DNA of 64,000 nucleotides from Dysgonomonas mossii. GTDB lineage: Bacteria > Bacteroidota > Bacteroidia > Bacteroidales > Dysgonomonadaceae. A model generated the notes under the pieces. The model was not told where the DNA came from and did not search any database. It saw only the letters and a list, made by a program, of their open reading frames with translations. A program made the translations under genes and the position numbers. This document shows, piece after piece, positions 8,151 through 16,997 of this stretch. How positions within the stretch are numbered: position 1 is the first letter of the stretch; each line of letters begins with the position of its first letter. The DNA lies in contig NZ_SPPK01000003.1 of the NCBI RefSeq assembly GCF_004569505.1, positions 248,001-312,000 on the forward strand. Reading direction: 5' to 3'.

Positions 8151-8936
8151 TTATGTTTTCTTCTTTTTTACCAAAATAGTTTCAGTGAGAAGTTCTTGCA
8201 GCCTTTCGGGTGATATATTCGTTTGTATTTTCCCTTCGCTTACAAAGGATATTTTACCCCTTTCTTCTGATATGACAATCGCTTTGGCGTCCGTTTCTTG
8301 CGATATGCCGAGGGCTGCCCGGTGTCTTAATCCGAGAGATTTGGGTATCTCCTGATTCTGGGAAATAGGAAGGATACATCCGGCTGCTTTAATTTTGTTT
8401 CCTGAGATAATTAAAGCCCCGTCGTGTAAAGGCGTGTTTTTAAAGAATATATTTTCTATCAAACGGGTACTGATCTCGGCATCTAAGACTTCGCCTGTTT
8501 CTTCATATTGTCCTAACTTAATCTCCTGTTCGATAACAATAAGTGCCCCTGTATATGTTTTGGCCATATTCATACATGCTAAAACAAGAGAGGTAATAAC
8601 AGGCTCTGAGAGGCCTCCACGTTCTTTTGAACTGAAGAACCGAGCAAAGAAACGGAATGTGCGATTGGAGCCGAGCGTCATCAAAAAACGTCGGATTTCA
8701 TCTTGGAAGATAATGATGAGTACGATGAGTCCAATATCGACAAATTTGTCGAGGATAGCACCCATAAGGCGCATTTCCAGAACTTTAGATACAAGTATCC
8801 ATAAGATCATGAAAGCCAATACACCATTGAATATGGCTCCTGTGCCCGATTTGGAGACAATCCTATATAATTGGTACATTACTGTAGCTACCAATAGTAT
8901 ATCAATTATATCTTTTATTCCAAAGTTTTCGAGCAT
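8151..8936 (-). CDS. cdaA: diadenylate cyclase CdaA
   Basis: Makes cyclic di-AMP from two ATP. The 261-residue protein has three N-terminal membrane helices (roughly residues 10-25, 35-52 and 65-78) and a cytosolic DAC domain with the DGA motif at 172-174 and RHRAA at 204-208, both needed for catalysis. Length and order fit CdaA (YbbP), not DisA. No CdaR regulator is adjacent. A TATCTTTG sequence on the minus strand (8970-8963) could be its -7 element. The GH32 gene begins 15 bases downstream on the same strand and may be transcribed with it. Confidence 0.95.
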   Translation of the reverse strand: MLENFGIKDIIDILLVATVMYQLYRIVSKSGTGAIFNGVLAFMILWILVSKVLEMRLMGAILDKFVDIGLIVLIIIFQDEIRRFLMTLGSNRTFRFFARFFSSKERGGLSEPVITSLVLACMNMAKTYTGALIVIEQEIKLGQYEETGEVLDAEISTRLIENIFFKNTPLHDGALIISGNKIKAAGCILPISQNQEIPKSLGLRHRAALGISQETDAKAIVISEERGKISFVSEGKIQTNISPERLQELLTETILVKKKKT

Positions 8937-9025
8937 ATATGCGATACTATATTACTAAAATTCAAAGATAAGTTATTTCTTCGATAGATAATTCAGAAAA
9001 GACATCAGTCTTCTTAAAAAATCTT

Positions 9026-9901
9026 TTATTCCAACATCAGATTCATAACAGGCTGATGGTCTTCAAAGAATCGTTGCTGCTTTTCGTCAAGCTCATGAAC
9101 CTTGTATCCAAACAAGAGCCTGCACAGCAATCGTACGTCTGTTTCTATATCAAAAGAGTCTTCCGATTCTAATATCAACTCTACATTTCCGCAGTCTATT
9201 GAATATATTTGAGGAGTATCTTCCTGCGAATAATCCGTTACTTTTATTCTGAATTTCTTAGATAGATTGTCTTTTGCATATAGGTCTAAAAGAGTCCACG
9301 CCTCTATCACACGTGCCATGCCGGGTAGATTCTTCTTTTCGGGGTATCCGTCCAGTTTGTACTCCTTGGCTATAGCTTCAAAGTCATTTCTGTTTTTTTG
9401 CACACAAAAGTCTCTGAATCTGAATAATTGATCGAACGTTTGATAAGCCATATCGATATTATCGGAATATGTATCTAGTATTTCTTTGATAGGAATAATA
9501 TTTTCTCCCTTATCAAATACTTGTTCATATTCGTATTTCTTATAAAAGTCATACAGCCATTCTTCCGCAGGAATCAGTATTGCAAGAGGGATATTTCTTT
9601 CGGCAAGTACTTTATGCGCTTCATGTAGTAACTGTGCCATGTAGCCTTTTTTTCTGTGTTCGGGCAATGTGCATAGTCCTGCCATGTATGCAAAAGGAAT
9701 TTCCTGCCGGTAGAAGTTTATTGTATACGGCAACATTTGAAGGCTTGCAACCGCTTCTCCTTCTTCAAAATATATAAGTGTATTCTCATGCTTGTATTTG
9801 TATGTGAAAAGGATATCGAGAAACTCGTCCGTATCCTCGAAGCATATTTTCCACATACTACGTACTAATTCTGCTGTTTGCTCATTGGCGAATTGTATCA
9901 T
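9026..9901 (-). CDS. GNAT-family N-acetyltransferase
   Basis: A 291-residue protein with a GNAT fold in its first half: the acetyl-CoA-binding motif A reads LCTLPEHRKKGYMAQLL, followed by a LAILIPAEEWLYDFYKKYEYE strand-helix typical of Eis-like and related large GNAT proteins. The second half, around residues 150-291, is less conserved and may form an SCP2-like or second acyltransferase-like domain. Acceptor unknown. It lies 18 bases downstream of a DUF2156 gene on the same strand, so the two acyltransferase-fold proteins are probably cotranscribed. Confidence 0.8.
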   Translation of the reverse strand: MIQFANEQTAELVRSMWKICFEDTDEFLDILFTYKYKHENTLIYFEEGEAVASLQMLPYTINFYRQEIPFAYMAGLCTLPEHRKKGYMAQLLHEAHKVLAERNIPLAILIPAEEWLYDFYKKYEYEQVFDKGENIIPIKEILDTYSDNIDMAYQTFDQLFRFRDFCVQKNRNDFEAIAKEYKLDGYPEKKNLPGMARVIEAWTLLDLYAKDNLSKKFRIKVTDYSQEDTPQIYSIDCGNVELILESEDSFDIETDVRLLCRLLFGYKVHELDEKQQRFFEDHQPVMNLMLE

Positions 9902-9919
9902 GAGAACGATAATATAATG

Positions 9920-10819
9920 TTACACAAATGGAATAAGAATTCCTTCTTCTAATAATATATCAGGGTAATATGACATTTTTGCTTTACGAAGGTTTGTTAT
10001 GCCCATGTCTTCCTCTCTGTTGATATATTTGTATTCAGACGCTTCATGCTCTATAAACTGCTGGTTGATAATTGTATATGCGCCATTTACTTCACTGAAG
10101 GCTTTTTCTACATGTACAACGAAAGTATCAGCTGTAAGTTGCTCTCCTATCGTAAATGCCACAATCTTTCCATTAACACGGATCGCACCTCCACGAAGTT
10201 GCAGATATTCGAAGTTTTCGAGCATAATTTTGGTTGCGATATAATCGTATCGTTGAGAGAAATCCGCTTTTGAGGTATTTACTTCTTCCCATTCATCGAG
10301 CATATATGCACACTCTTCCAGCTCTTTTTTGGAGGTCAGAGGAAAATATTCCCAGTCGGGGTTGTCTGCCTTAAATCGGTTGATGTGATTGCGCTTGCTT
10401 TGCAGTTTTTTGCCCGAAAGGTTAATTAACTTCTCAGACAAATAGATATACTCATCATTGTTGCGATCGGGCAGGTATCTGAACTCTCCCGGAATTTCGT
10501 TGCGTATTTTTTCCCACATTTCAGACGAGATGCCTTTCATCTGGAATGGTATTTTGTTTATTTTCGCATCTTCTTCTATTAATTTGAATGCATCTATAAG
10601 TGGCATTTTTCCGATGGGCATCATATAATATGTCTGTCCGTCGGAATCCTGGAACCGAAGAAATATTGTACGGTGTTCTATTGCGTACACCGTTTTGAAT
10701 TTTGCATTCCATGCGTAAAGGTTTGTAAAACAAAAGTCGCAGGCACGGTATTCGTTTCCTGCAAAAGCGGCATCTATTACTTTTTTATCAGAAAATGTAA
10801 TCTGCTTAAAGTTGATCAT
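9920..10819 (-). CDS. DUF2156 (LPG_synthase_C-like) acyltransferase-fold protein
   Basis: A 299-residue soluble protein without membrane segments. The pattern FRYLPDRNNDEYIYLSEKL, a KRNHINRF segment and the C-terminal YKYINREEDMGI/LRKAK/SYYP stretch fit DUF2156, the domain that in MprF carries aminoacyl-phosphatidylglycerol synthase activity and is built from two GNAT folds. Stand-alone members are common in Bacteroidetes and Firmicutes and their acceptors are mostly unknown, so the phosphatidylglycerol link is a family relation only. First gene of a probable two-gene unit with the GNAT gene below it. Confidence 0.8.
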   Translation of the reverse strand: MINFKQITFSDKKVIDAAFAGNEYRACDFCFTNLYAWNAKFKTVYAIEHRTIFLRFQDSDGQTYYMMPIGKMPLIDAFKLIEEDAKINKIPFQMKGISSEMWEKIRNEIPGEFRYLPDRNNDEYIYLSEKLINLSGKKLQSKRNHINRFKADNPDWEYFPLTSKKELEECAYMLDEWEEVNTSKADFSQRYDYIATKIMLENFEYLQLRGGAIRVNGKIVAFTIGEQLTADTFVVHVEKAFSEVNGAYTIINQQFIEHEASEYKYINREEDMGITNLRKAKMSYYPDILLEEGILIPFV

Positions 10820-10982
10820 AAATTAGGAACGTATTAAAAATCCTATAAACAAAACTACTATAAATATTGTTTAGAAACACAAGTCCGGATTATTTATATT
10901 ATATAACATTTGTTTATAAAATAAAATATCACGAAATTTGTGACTTATAAAGAATCATTCTATATAAGAAAACTATCGAAAG

Positions 10983-11591
10983 ATGTCTAAAACGAAGAAA
11001 GTGCTGGCTGTAGCCGAAACTTCATATATTATTCGTAAAGGTCTGGTTTATGTTTTATCTCAGCTAAATAGCGTCGGTAAAGTTGTAGAATTGAGAGAAA
11101 TGGAAGATATAAATTATCAGATAAATATACTCAAACCGGATGCTGTTCTTATCAACCCCATGTTGTTGGGGCATACATCAAGGCATGATATCCGGCAGCA
11201 GCTCAATTTGGATAAACAGACAGCAATAATAGCTTTGGTTTATAATCTTATTGATGAGCAGTTTTATCGTTCCTATGACGCAGTTATACGTATAAATGAT
11301 TCCGAATCGAAAATTGAAGAAACTTTACTTAAATGTCTTGAGAAGGAAACGGGAGGACAGTCAGACACCGAAGAGTTGAGTGATAGAGAGAAAGAAATTT
11401 TGATAAGTGTTGTAAAGGGCATGAGTAATAAAGAAATAGCCGATCATCATAGTATCTCTATTCATACGGCGATTACGCACCGCAGAAATATTACACGCAA
11501 ATTGAAAGTTCATAGTATTTCTGGATTGACTATATATGCAATAATTAATAAATTAGTGGATATTTCGGAAATAAAATATCAAGACGAATAA
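10983..11591 (+). CDS. LuxR-type regulator with degenerate receiver domain
   Basis: A 202-residue transcription factor. Residues 1-120 look like a response-regulator receiver fold, but the phospho-acceptor position after strand 3 is Asn58 (PDAVLINP instead of an Asp), the acidic pair after strand 1 is replaced by AETS, and no conserved Lys is evident, so phosphorylation is unlikely. Residues about 131-185 are a LuxR/NarL helix-turn-helix (ELSDREKEIL, then SNKEIADHHSISIHTAITH). The hemerythrin-like gene starts 11 bases after its stop. A paralogue with an apparently intact receiver is at 41996. Confidence 0.88.
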   Translation: MSKTKKVLAVAETSYIIRKGLVYVLSQLNSVGKVVELREMEDINYQINILKPDAVLINPMLLGHTSRHDIRQQLNLDKQTAIIALVYNLIDEQFYRSYDAVIRINDSESKIEETLLKCLEKETGGQSDTEELSDREKEILISVVKGMSNKEIADHHSISIHTAITHRRNITRKLKVHSISGLTIYAIINKLVDISEIKYQDE

Positions 11592-11602
11592 ACTTGTACA
11601 CA

Positions 11603-12307
11603 ATGCAGAATGTAACAATCATATTTAATAAGAAAATGAAAATGTCGGAGCTTATAGATGCCGACTACCACTTATTATTATTGCTCAATCGGTTAAATAT
11701 TTCGCTTGGGTTCGGCGAAAAAAGTGTTGAGGCAGTTTGTAAAGAAAATGATTTCGATACAGATTGTTTCCTATTCCTTGCAAACTATCAATCAAATAAA
11801 TGTATAACCAATATACAAGAGGTGTTCAGTAAATTGCCTCTTGCTCCGTTTCTCAGATACCTTAAAAATTCACACAGTTACTTTCTGGAAAGAAGGCTTC
11901 CGAATATTCGCCGTAAGCTTGAATTGGTTTTCCCCGAAACAGACAAAGCATTACAAACCGTTGTTCTTGATTTCTTCGACAATTATACCAAAGAAGTATT
12001 GGAGCATATGAGGTATGAGGATGATGTTGTTTTTCCTTATGTCTACTCTTTGATTGATAAAGATGCCAATAAGCAATACTCTATCAATATATTTGAAGAA
12101 CGGCATAATGATATTGAGGGAAAAATAAATGACCTGAAACAGATATTGTTAAAGTACGTTCCGGGTACGACAGACCAGATGTTGATGGTAAATGTTCTTA
12201 CCGAATTGTATATGTCCGAAGAGGAGCTCGAAGCGCATACCTTTATAGAAGACAATCTGGTTATTCCACGTGTAAAAGAAATAGAGAAAGAGCGCAAAAA
12301 GAAGTAA
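11603..12307 (+). CDS. hemerythrin-like (HHE) protein, ScdA/YtfE-related
   Basis: A 234-residue protein taking ATG 11603 as start; a TTG nine bases upstream is also in frame but less likely. The C-terminal two thirds is a four-helix hemerythrin domain with candidate di-iron ligands in HSYFLE, EHMRYEDD, EERHNDIE and EAHTFIEDN. The N-terminal part (about residues 15-65) resembles the short domain of ScdA/YtfE repair-of-iron-centres proteins but has no paired CC motif; single cysteines sit in AVCKEN and DTDCFLF. Likely roles are iron, oxygen or nitric oxide sensing or Fe-S repair. Its tight linkage to a LuxR-type regulator suggests a sensing or response unit. It abuts the converging flippase gene with no gap. 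Confidence 0.83.
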   Translation: MQNVTIIFNKKMKMSELIDADYHLLLLLNRLNISLGFGEKSVEAVCKENDFDTDCFLFLANYQSNKCITNIQEVFSKLPLAPFLRYLKNSHSYFLERRLPNIRRKLELVFPETDKALQTVVLDFFDNYTKEVLEHMRYEDDVVFPYVYSLIDKDANKQYSINIFEERHNDIEGKINDLKQILLKYVPGTTDQMLMVNVLTELYMSEEELEAHTFIEDNLVIPRVKEIEKERKKK

Positions 12308-13777
12308 TTACTCTTTCTTAAACCAACTACCCAAATCTTTTAAGTTGAATACTTTCCTCAATTTGAAGAAGGCATACAGTACGGAGGCGCATAATGTGAT
12401 CCCTCCCAAATATTTGTATTGCGGGATATATATCACAATAAAGAATGTAATGCAAATCAGTATTAGATTAATCAGGATCATTGAAATGATCGTATTAGTC
12501 CATTTGAAATCTGAGAGCTTCCGTCCGATAATGTATACAAGAGGCAGATACACAATATAGGCAGCCAAATATGCGATTCCTGTTGCATCTAATCCATACA
12601 GCGGGTAGAGTATATATGCGGAGAGAAGATATACGCTATAATATGCGGCTTCTGACATAAAAAACACAAGTCCTTTATTTTTCACGAGCATAATAAAGGC
12701 TATTGGCCAGCTTAGTACTTTGAAGAATGAGCCTGTTACTTGCCAGCATAAGAGTGTATTCGCCCCCGAAAACTTTCCGGAATAGAGTACTGATAAAGCG
12801 AAGTCGGAGAACAGCATCATGCCTATAACAATAGGAGAAGCAATAATCAGTACGATATAGCTCTGTTCATTTATGAGTGCTTTCATTTTATCCTTTTCGC
12901 TCGCTATTGCCGAAAGACGAGGATAAAAGTCTGATCCCATTGATCTGAGTATGAGTGCAAGATATACATTTGTTATTGTCCATGCCGATTGAAATAGTCC
13001 GGCCGCTTCAATATCATCGGTTCGTGTGATGTATGCTCTGATGAGAAACATACTCACAGTACTTACAAGTCCTGCCGATACAATATAAATTCCAAGTTTT
13101 AGAGAGTTTAATCCTTCGTGGAAAGCTTCTTTATTTGAGATGTTAGCTTTCTCTATACTTTGTTTCTTGTAATAAAATTCAACACAGAGAAAAGATATTC
13201 CTCCCGATACGATAAAAGCAGGGATAATACCTTCCAGCCCGAACATAAAATATATAGGAATGGTGATAATTAAGCCTATTAAGCTACCCCATACAGCAGA
13301 TTTTGCCATCTCGGGAATTTTACGCATCCCCTGTAATATGGTTGATTTGCCTGTTGTAAGTATTGCCAGAAATACGCAAATAGCCAAACCTGCAATTGGT
13401 AGAGTATATTTGTTGCTGTCGAATGCCCAAAGGCTAATCGGATAGCATAAGATGAGGCAAATGACAGAGCCTATGATTGCCGACCATTTGAACCAAATAT
13501 TAAGGCGTGATATCACTCTATTGAAAGTTTTTGGGTCTTCTTTGGCTTCGGTTTCGGCTATGTCTTTTACTCCCGCAGTATCCAGTCCGAGGCTGAATCC
13601 CGATCGCATCATGTCTATGATAGACTGGTAGATGCCGATAATACCTATCCCCGTGGGGCCTAACAATATGGCAATAATCTTGGTTCGGATGATACCAATG
13701 AGAATAATCAATGCCTGAGATCCGCCAAAAATGGAGGTAGACTTTATTATCTGTTGATATGAAGATTTCGTGCTCAA
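12308..13777 (-). CDS. O-antigen translocase / Wzx-like flippase
   Basis: A 489-residue polytopic membrane protein with about 12-14 hydrophobic segments. The N-terminus (TSIFGGSQALIILIGIIRTK followed by ILLGPTGIGIIGIYQS) is characteristic of the O-antigen translocase group of the MOP superfamily, which moves lipid-linked oligosaccharides across the inner membrane. No glycosyltransferases or polymerase lie beside it, so its substrate cannot be inferred from context. It is probably cotranscribed with the lipoprotein gene nine bases upstream. Confidence 0.87.
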   Translation of the reverse strand: MSTKSSYQQIIKSTSIFGGSQALIILIGIIRTKIIAILLGPTGIGIIGIYQSIIDMMRSGFSLGLDTAGVKDIAETEAKEDPKTFNRVISRLNIWFKWSAIIGSVICLILCYPISLWAFDSNKYTLPIAGLAICVFLAILTTGKSTILQGMRKIPEMAKSAVWGSLIGLIITIPIYFMFGLEGIIPAFIVSGGISFLCVEFYYKKQSIEKANISNKEAFHEGLNSLKLGIYIVSAGLVSTVSMFLIRAYITRTDDIEAAGLFQSAWTITNVYLALILRSMGSDFYPRLSAIASEKDKMKALINEQSYIVLIIASPIVIGMMLFSDFALSVLYSGKFSGANTLLCWQVTGSFFKVLSWPIAFIMLVKNKGLVFFMSEAAYYSVYLLSAYILYPLYGLDATGIAYLAAYIVYLPLVYIIGRKLSDFKWTNTIISMILINLILICITFFIVIYIPQYKYLGGITLCASVLYAFFKLRKVFNLKDLGSWFKKE

Positions 13778-13786
13778 TGTTATGCT

Positions 13787-14290
13787 TTAAGGTTTGGTCT
13801 TTATTTCGAAGCTGTTTTTAATCGTCTCAAAGCTTTTGTTCAGACTATCTTTCGTGTCGCTTTGTATTATGATTAGATAGCTCATATTTCCTGCTTTAAG
13901 AGCGAACGTGTTTCCGTAAGATTTTTTAGAATCTCTAACGATCGTAAATTCAGAAGATAATGCATCATATTTGCCAAATTTGGATGGAATGATTTTCTCT
14001 GCTGAGTATTCAAACTTTGTTCTGTCTACATTTTTTTGATGCGTTTCTATTACTTCCTTTAAGTCTGTGCTTTTTTCTGTAAATGTTATAAATATAATGT
14101 TATTTCCTTCTTTTCCTTTTATAGAATATGATTCTCCGGGTAATTCGTTTGTTTCCACAGTCCAGCCATGTGGGTATTCGAAAAGTACCCCTTCATAAAA
14201 AAGTTTCTTTTCAACATTGCCGCTAATGCATGAAAGAAAACAAGTAATTAACCCTATGTTTAGCGCAAGAAAGAGAGCGGATCTGTTCAT
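13787..14290 (-). CDS. small lipoprotein, PsbP/DUF1795-like
   Basis: A 167-residue protein with a lipoprotein signal peptide ending in FLSC (lipobox cysteine about residue 21). The mature part starts with a strand pattern (FYEGVLFEYPHGWTVE, then IIFITFTEK) and ends with a helix (SLNKSFETIKNSFEI) reminiscent of PsbP/DUF1795-type folds, where a Y/FP-x-G-W motif is common. I do not recognise a specific function. It heads a two-gene unit with the O-antigen translocase. TAGATTTG on the minus strand shortly upstream could be a -7 element. Confidence 0.65.
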   Translation of the reverse strand: MNRSALFLALNIGLITCFLSCISGNVEKKLFYEGVLFEYPHGWTVETNELPGESYSIKGKEGNNIIFITFTEKSTDLKEVIETHQKNVDRTKFEYSAEKIIPSKFGKYDALSSEFTIVRDSKKSYGNTFALKAGNMSYLIIIQSDTKDSLNKSFETIKNSFEIKTKP

Positions 14291-14493
14291 GTTACTTTTG
14301 ATGAATGATTATGCAAATCTATTATTTTTTTACTGTTTTGCGCTAAATATCAATATCAAACGAAGATAAAATACATCGTTAATGTATTGTGGTTCTTAAA
14401 TAATGTTCGGATTTCTGAGCTTTAAATATTAGTTGCATAGACAACATGTATTTGATAATCAATAAGATAATGTTCATTTTTAACATGGTTTCT

Positions 14494-14523
14494 TTTGAAA
14501 CTAATAGATTCCTTATATCTTTG
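14494..14523 (+). promoter_or_regulatory. Bacteroidetes-type promoter of the FadL-like gene
   Basis: TTTG (14494-14497), an 18-base spacer and TATCTTTG (14516-14523). The start codon is 27 bases after the second box, so the leader is short (about 20 bases). Confidence 0.75.
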
Positions 14524-14549
14524 TGCCCAATTTTAATTAATTATATCAA

Positions 14550-16154
14550 ATGAATATGAAGAAGACATTGGCTATTGCTGTTTTAGCCCTGTGTAGTACC
14601 TCGCATGTCTTTGCAGGAGGTATTCTTACCAATACGAATCAGAGTGCGCATTTCATCAGAATGGTTGCTCGTGACGCATCTGTGCAAATAGACGCCGCTT
14701 ATACAAATCCTGCGGGGCTTGTAAAACTTAACGATGGTTTCCATTTTTCTTTTTCCAATCAGAGTGCTTTTCAAACAAGAACGATAACTTCCACTTTTGC
14801 TCCATTTGCAGGGTTTGGTGGCGATGCTACAAAAAGTTTTAAGGGAACAGCTTCAGCTCCGATCATTCCTAGTATTCAGGCTGCATACAAAAAAGGTAAA
14901 TGGGTGCTTTCTGGAAATATTGCAGTGACAGGTGGCGGCGGTAAGGCTACATTTAATGATGGGTTGCCTTCTTTTGAATCAACTATATCAATGTTGCCCG
15001 GTTTACTTGCTGCGAGCGGAATCACCACAAATAACTATTCGGTAGATGCATATATGCGTGGTTCATCATTTATATATGGTGCTCAGATCGGAGGAAGTTA
15101 TGCTATCAATAATATGTTTTCAGTATATGGCGGTTTTCGTCTTAATATAGTAAATAACAGGTACGAGGGACATTTGAGAAATATATCTTTTAACCCTCAA
15201 CACCCGATGTTAAATCCTACAGGAGGCATGATGTCTGCTCAGACCTTTTTTAATGACGCTGCTTCGTTGGCGAAGGGAACTGCAGCAAATCTGAATCCTT
15301 TTATCGAAAGTGGAGCCGGTGCATACACTGTGGGGCAACTGATTACTGCAGGAAAGCTGTCGCAAGCGATGGCCGACCAACTAAGGGCTGGATTGAATAT
15401 TGGCAATGCCGAGCAGTTTAATCAAATGCAGATACAGCAGGTTCAGGCTGGATATGTAATTGCAGGGCAGGCGTATGAAAATAATGCAAAAGCTGTAGCT
15501 GATAAAAATCTTGATTCATCACAATCCGGATGGGGTATATCTCCTATTCTTGGGTTCAACTTCAGCTATAATAACTTGAATGTCGGTATGAAATATGAGT
15601 TTCGTACAGCTCTCAACGTAGAGAATAAAACCAAAGTTGATGATACAGGCTTGTTTAAAGATGGAGTAAATACTCCTCACGATATTCCTGCTCTATTCAC
15701 AGTGGGCGCTTCTTATCAGATTACCCCGAAACTATTGGCAAGTGTTGGTTATCACCACTTTTTCGACTCAGATGCTAAAATGGCAGACGATAAACAAAAG
15801 CATATAAACGGAGGTACAAATGAATATTTATTTGGAGCCGAATATAAAATAGACGACATGTTCTTGGTAAGTGCCGGAGGGCAAATCACCCGCTATGGTG
15901 TAAAAGATGAGTATCAGAGAGATTTAAGTTTCTCTATCAATTCATATTCTATAGGTTTAGGTGGTGCTGTAAATGTTGCCAAAAACGTTCTTATAAATGT
16001 AGGTTACTTCTGGACAACATATTCGGACTGGACAAAAGATAATCCAAAATATGTTGCAATACCAAATACCAACCCTCAGGCTTATCTTGCTGGAAAAGAC
16101 GTATTCTCACGTACCAACAAGGTATTTGCTGCGGGAGTGGACTTTTCATTCTAA
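14550..16154 (+). CDS. FadL/OmpP1-type outer-membrane channel
   Basis: A 534-residue outer-membrane beta-barrel with a signal peptide (about residues 1-22). The mature N-terminus (GGILTNTNQSAHFIRMVARD followed by DAAYTNPAGLV) is the FadL/TodX hatch signature, including the NPAG motif; the C-terminus ends in an aromatic residue (VDFSF), as expected for BAM substrates. FadL proteins let hydrophobic compounds such as fatty acids cross the outer membrane by lateral diffusion. Two in-frame ATGs lie at codons 1 and 3; the first is used here. Bounded by its own promoter and terminator. Confidence 0.92.
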   Translation: MNMKKTLAIAVLALCSTSHVFAGGILTNTNQSAHFIRMVARDASVQIDAAYTNPAGLVKLNDGFHFSFSNQSAFQTRTITSTFAPFAGFGGDATKSFKGTASAPIIPSIQAAYKKGKWVLSGNIAVTGGGGKATFNDGLPSFESTISMLPGLLAASGITTNNYSVDAYMRGSSFIYGAQIGGSYAINNMFSVYGGFRLNIVNNRYEGHLRNISFNPQHPMLNPTGGMMSAQTFFNDAASLAKGTAANLNPFIESGAGAYTVGQLITAGKLSQAMADQLRAGLNIGNAEQFNQMQIQQVQAGYVIAGQAYENNAKAVADKNLDSSQSGWGISPILGFNFSYNNLNVGMKYEFRTALNVENKTKVDDTGLFKDGVNTPHDIPALFTVGASYQITPKLLASVGYHHFFDSDAKMADDKQKHINGGTNEYLFGAEYKIDDMFLVSAGGQITRYGVKDEYQRDLSFSINSYSIGLGGAVNVAKNVLINVGYFWTTYSDWTKDNPKYVAIPNTNPQAYLAGKDVFSRTNKVFAAGVDFSF

Positions 16155-16190
16155 CAGAAGCGTTTTATAAAAACTACGGAATTTTAGTGG

Positions 16191-16226
16191 CAAGATGGAA
16201 TATTCAAGTTCCATCTTGCTTTTTTT
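16191..16226 (+). terminator. rho-independent terminator after FadL gene
   Basis: Perfect 10-bp stem CAAGATGGAA (16191-16200) / TTCCATCTTG (16209-16218), 8-base loop, followed by seven Ts (16220-16226). Confidence 0.85.
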
Positions 16227-16247
16227 GTTCAATTTTCTTTTCAAATA

Positions 16248-16279
16248 TTTGTGTAATTAGCTGATTATGTCTACATTTG
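16248..16279 (+). promoter_or_regulatory. promoter of the str operon
   Basis: TTTG (16248-16251), 20-base spacer, TACATTTG (16272-16279). Both boxes match the Bacteroidetes consensus. It sits just after the upstream terminator and implies a leader of about 135 bases before rpsL. Confidence 0.75.
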
Positions 16280-16421
16280 CAACCCGAATAATGCATGAAA
16301 AGGGCTTGTTCTGATGGCAATGTGTTGATTGTCATTCGAATAGTGTTCGTTTCTTGTGTTATTTGCTAATTAAATGTATAATTAAAAACTGAATTTAAAA
16401 AGTTCTAAAGATTAAAACAAC
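16280..16421 (+). promoter_or_regulatory. long 5' leader of the str operon
   Basis: About 135-140 transcribed but untranslated bases before rpsL if the promoter at 16248-16279 is used. It includes an ATTCGAAT palindrome near 16336 and AT-rich sequence up to the start codon. I see no match to a leader I know by name; a role in feedback control is only a possibility. Confidence 0.4.
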
Positions 16422-16835
16422 ATGCCTACAATTCAACAATTAGTAAGAAAAGGACGGGCGGTTTTGGTTGAAAAGAGTAAGTCTCGTGCATTGGATGCAT
16501 GTCCTCAACGTAGAGGTGTTTGTATCCGTGTATATACAACAACTCCTAAGAAACCTAACTCAGCGATGCGTAAGGTAGCACGTGTGCGTTTAACAAATTC
16601 AAAAGAGGTGAATGCTTATATACCTGGAGAAGGTCACAATTTGCAGGAGCACTCAATTGTACTTGTTAGAGGTGGTCGTGTGAAAGACCTTCCGGGTGTT
16701 CGTTACCACATTGTACGTGGAACATTGGATACTGCAGGAGTAAATGGTCGTACACAACGCCGCTCTAAATACGGAGCAAAACGTCCTAAACCGGGAGCAC
16801 CAGCGGCAGCTGCAGCTAAGGGTAAGAAAAAATAA
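16422..16835 (+). CDS. rpsL: 30S ribosomal protein S12
   Basis: Decoding-centre protein, 137 residues. The KKPNSA loop (Lys43/Lys44) and the KDLPGVRYH loop with Asp89 are intact, so none of the classic streptomycin-resistance substitutions is seen at the lysine. The C-terminus carries an Ala/Lys-rich tail ([11 protein letters not shown]) longer than in E. coli. First gene of the str operon; a 162-base gap follows before rpsG. Confidence 0.98.
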   Translation: MPTIQQLVRKGRAVLVEKSKSRALDACPQRRGVCIRVYTTTPKKPNSAMRKVARVRLTNSKEVNAYIPGEGHNLQEHSIVLVRGGRVKDLPGVRYHIVRGTLDTAGVNGRTQRRSKYGAKRPKPGAPAAAAAKGKKK

Positions 16836-16926
16836 TTACCTGAGGCAATCCCTTTAACCGAGATTTTTAATTAAGTATTAAAACGGTTTAAGTTTATTGG
16901 ATAGGCTATATATAGGTTGAGTAAAT

Positions 16927-16940
16927 AGTTCGGCGGAACT
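16927..16940 (+). promoter_or_regulatory. hairpin in the rpsL-rpsG gap
   Basis: AGTTC-GGCG-GAACT, a perfect 5-bp stem with a tetraloop, inside the 162-base intercistronic region 16836-16997. In E. coli the S12-S7 spacer is where S7 represses its own operon; whether this element does so here is unknown. Confidence 0.4.
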
Positions 16941-16997
16941 TTTGAAGGCATCTAAAATTGGCAACCAAAAACAAAAACAAAATTTTTCAGTAAAAAA

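Noticed and set aside
8395..8958. 187-residue plus-strand ORF antisense to cdaA
   Set aside because: Covers the conserved cdaA reading frame and shows no recognisable domain.
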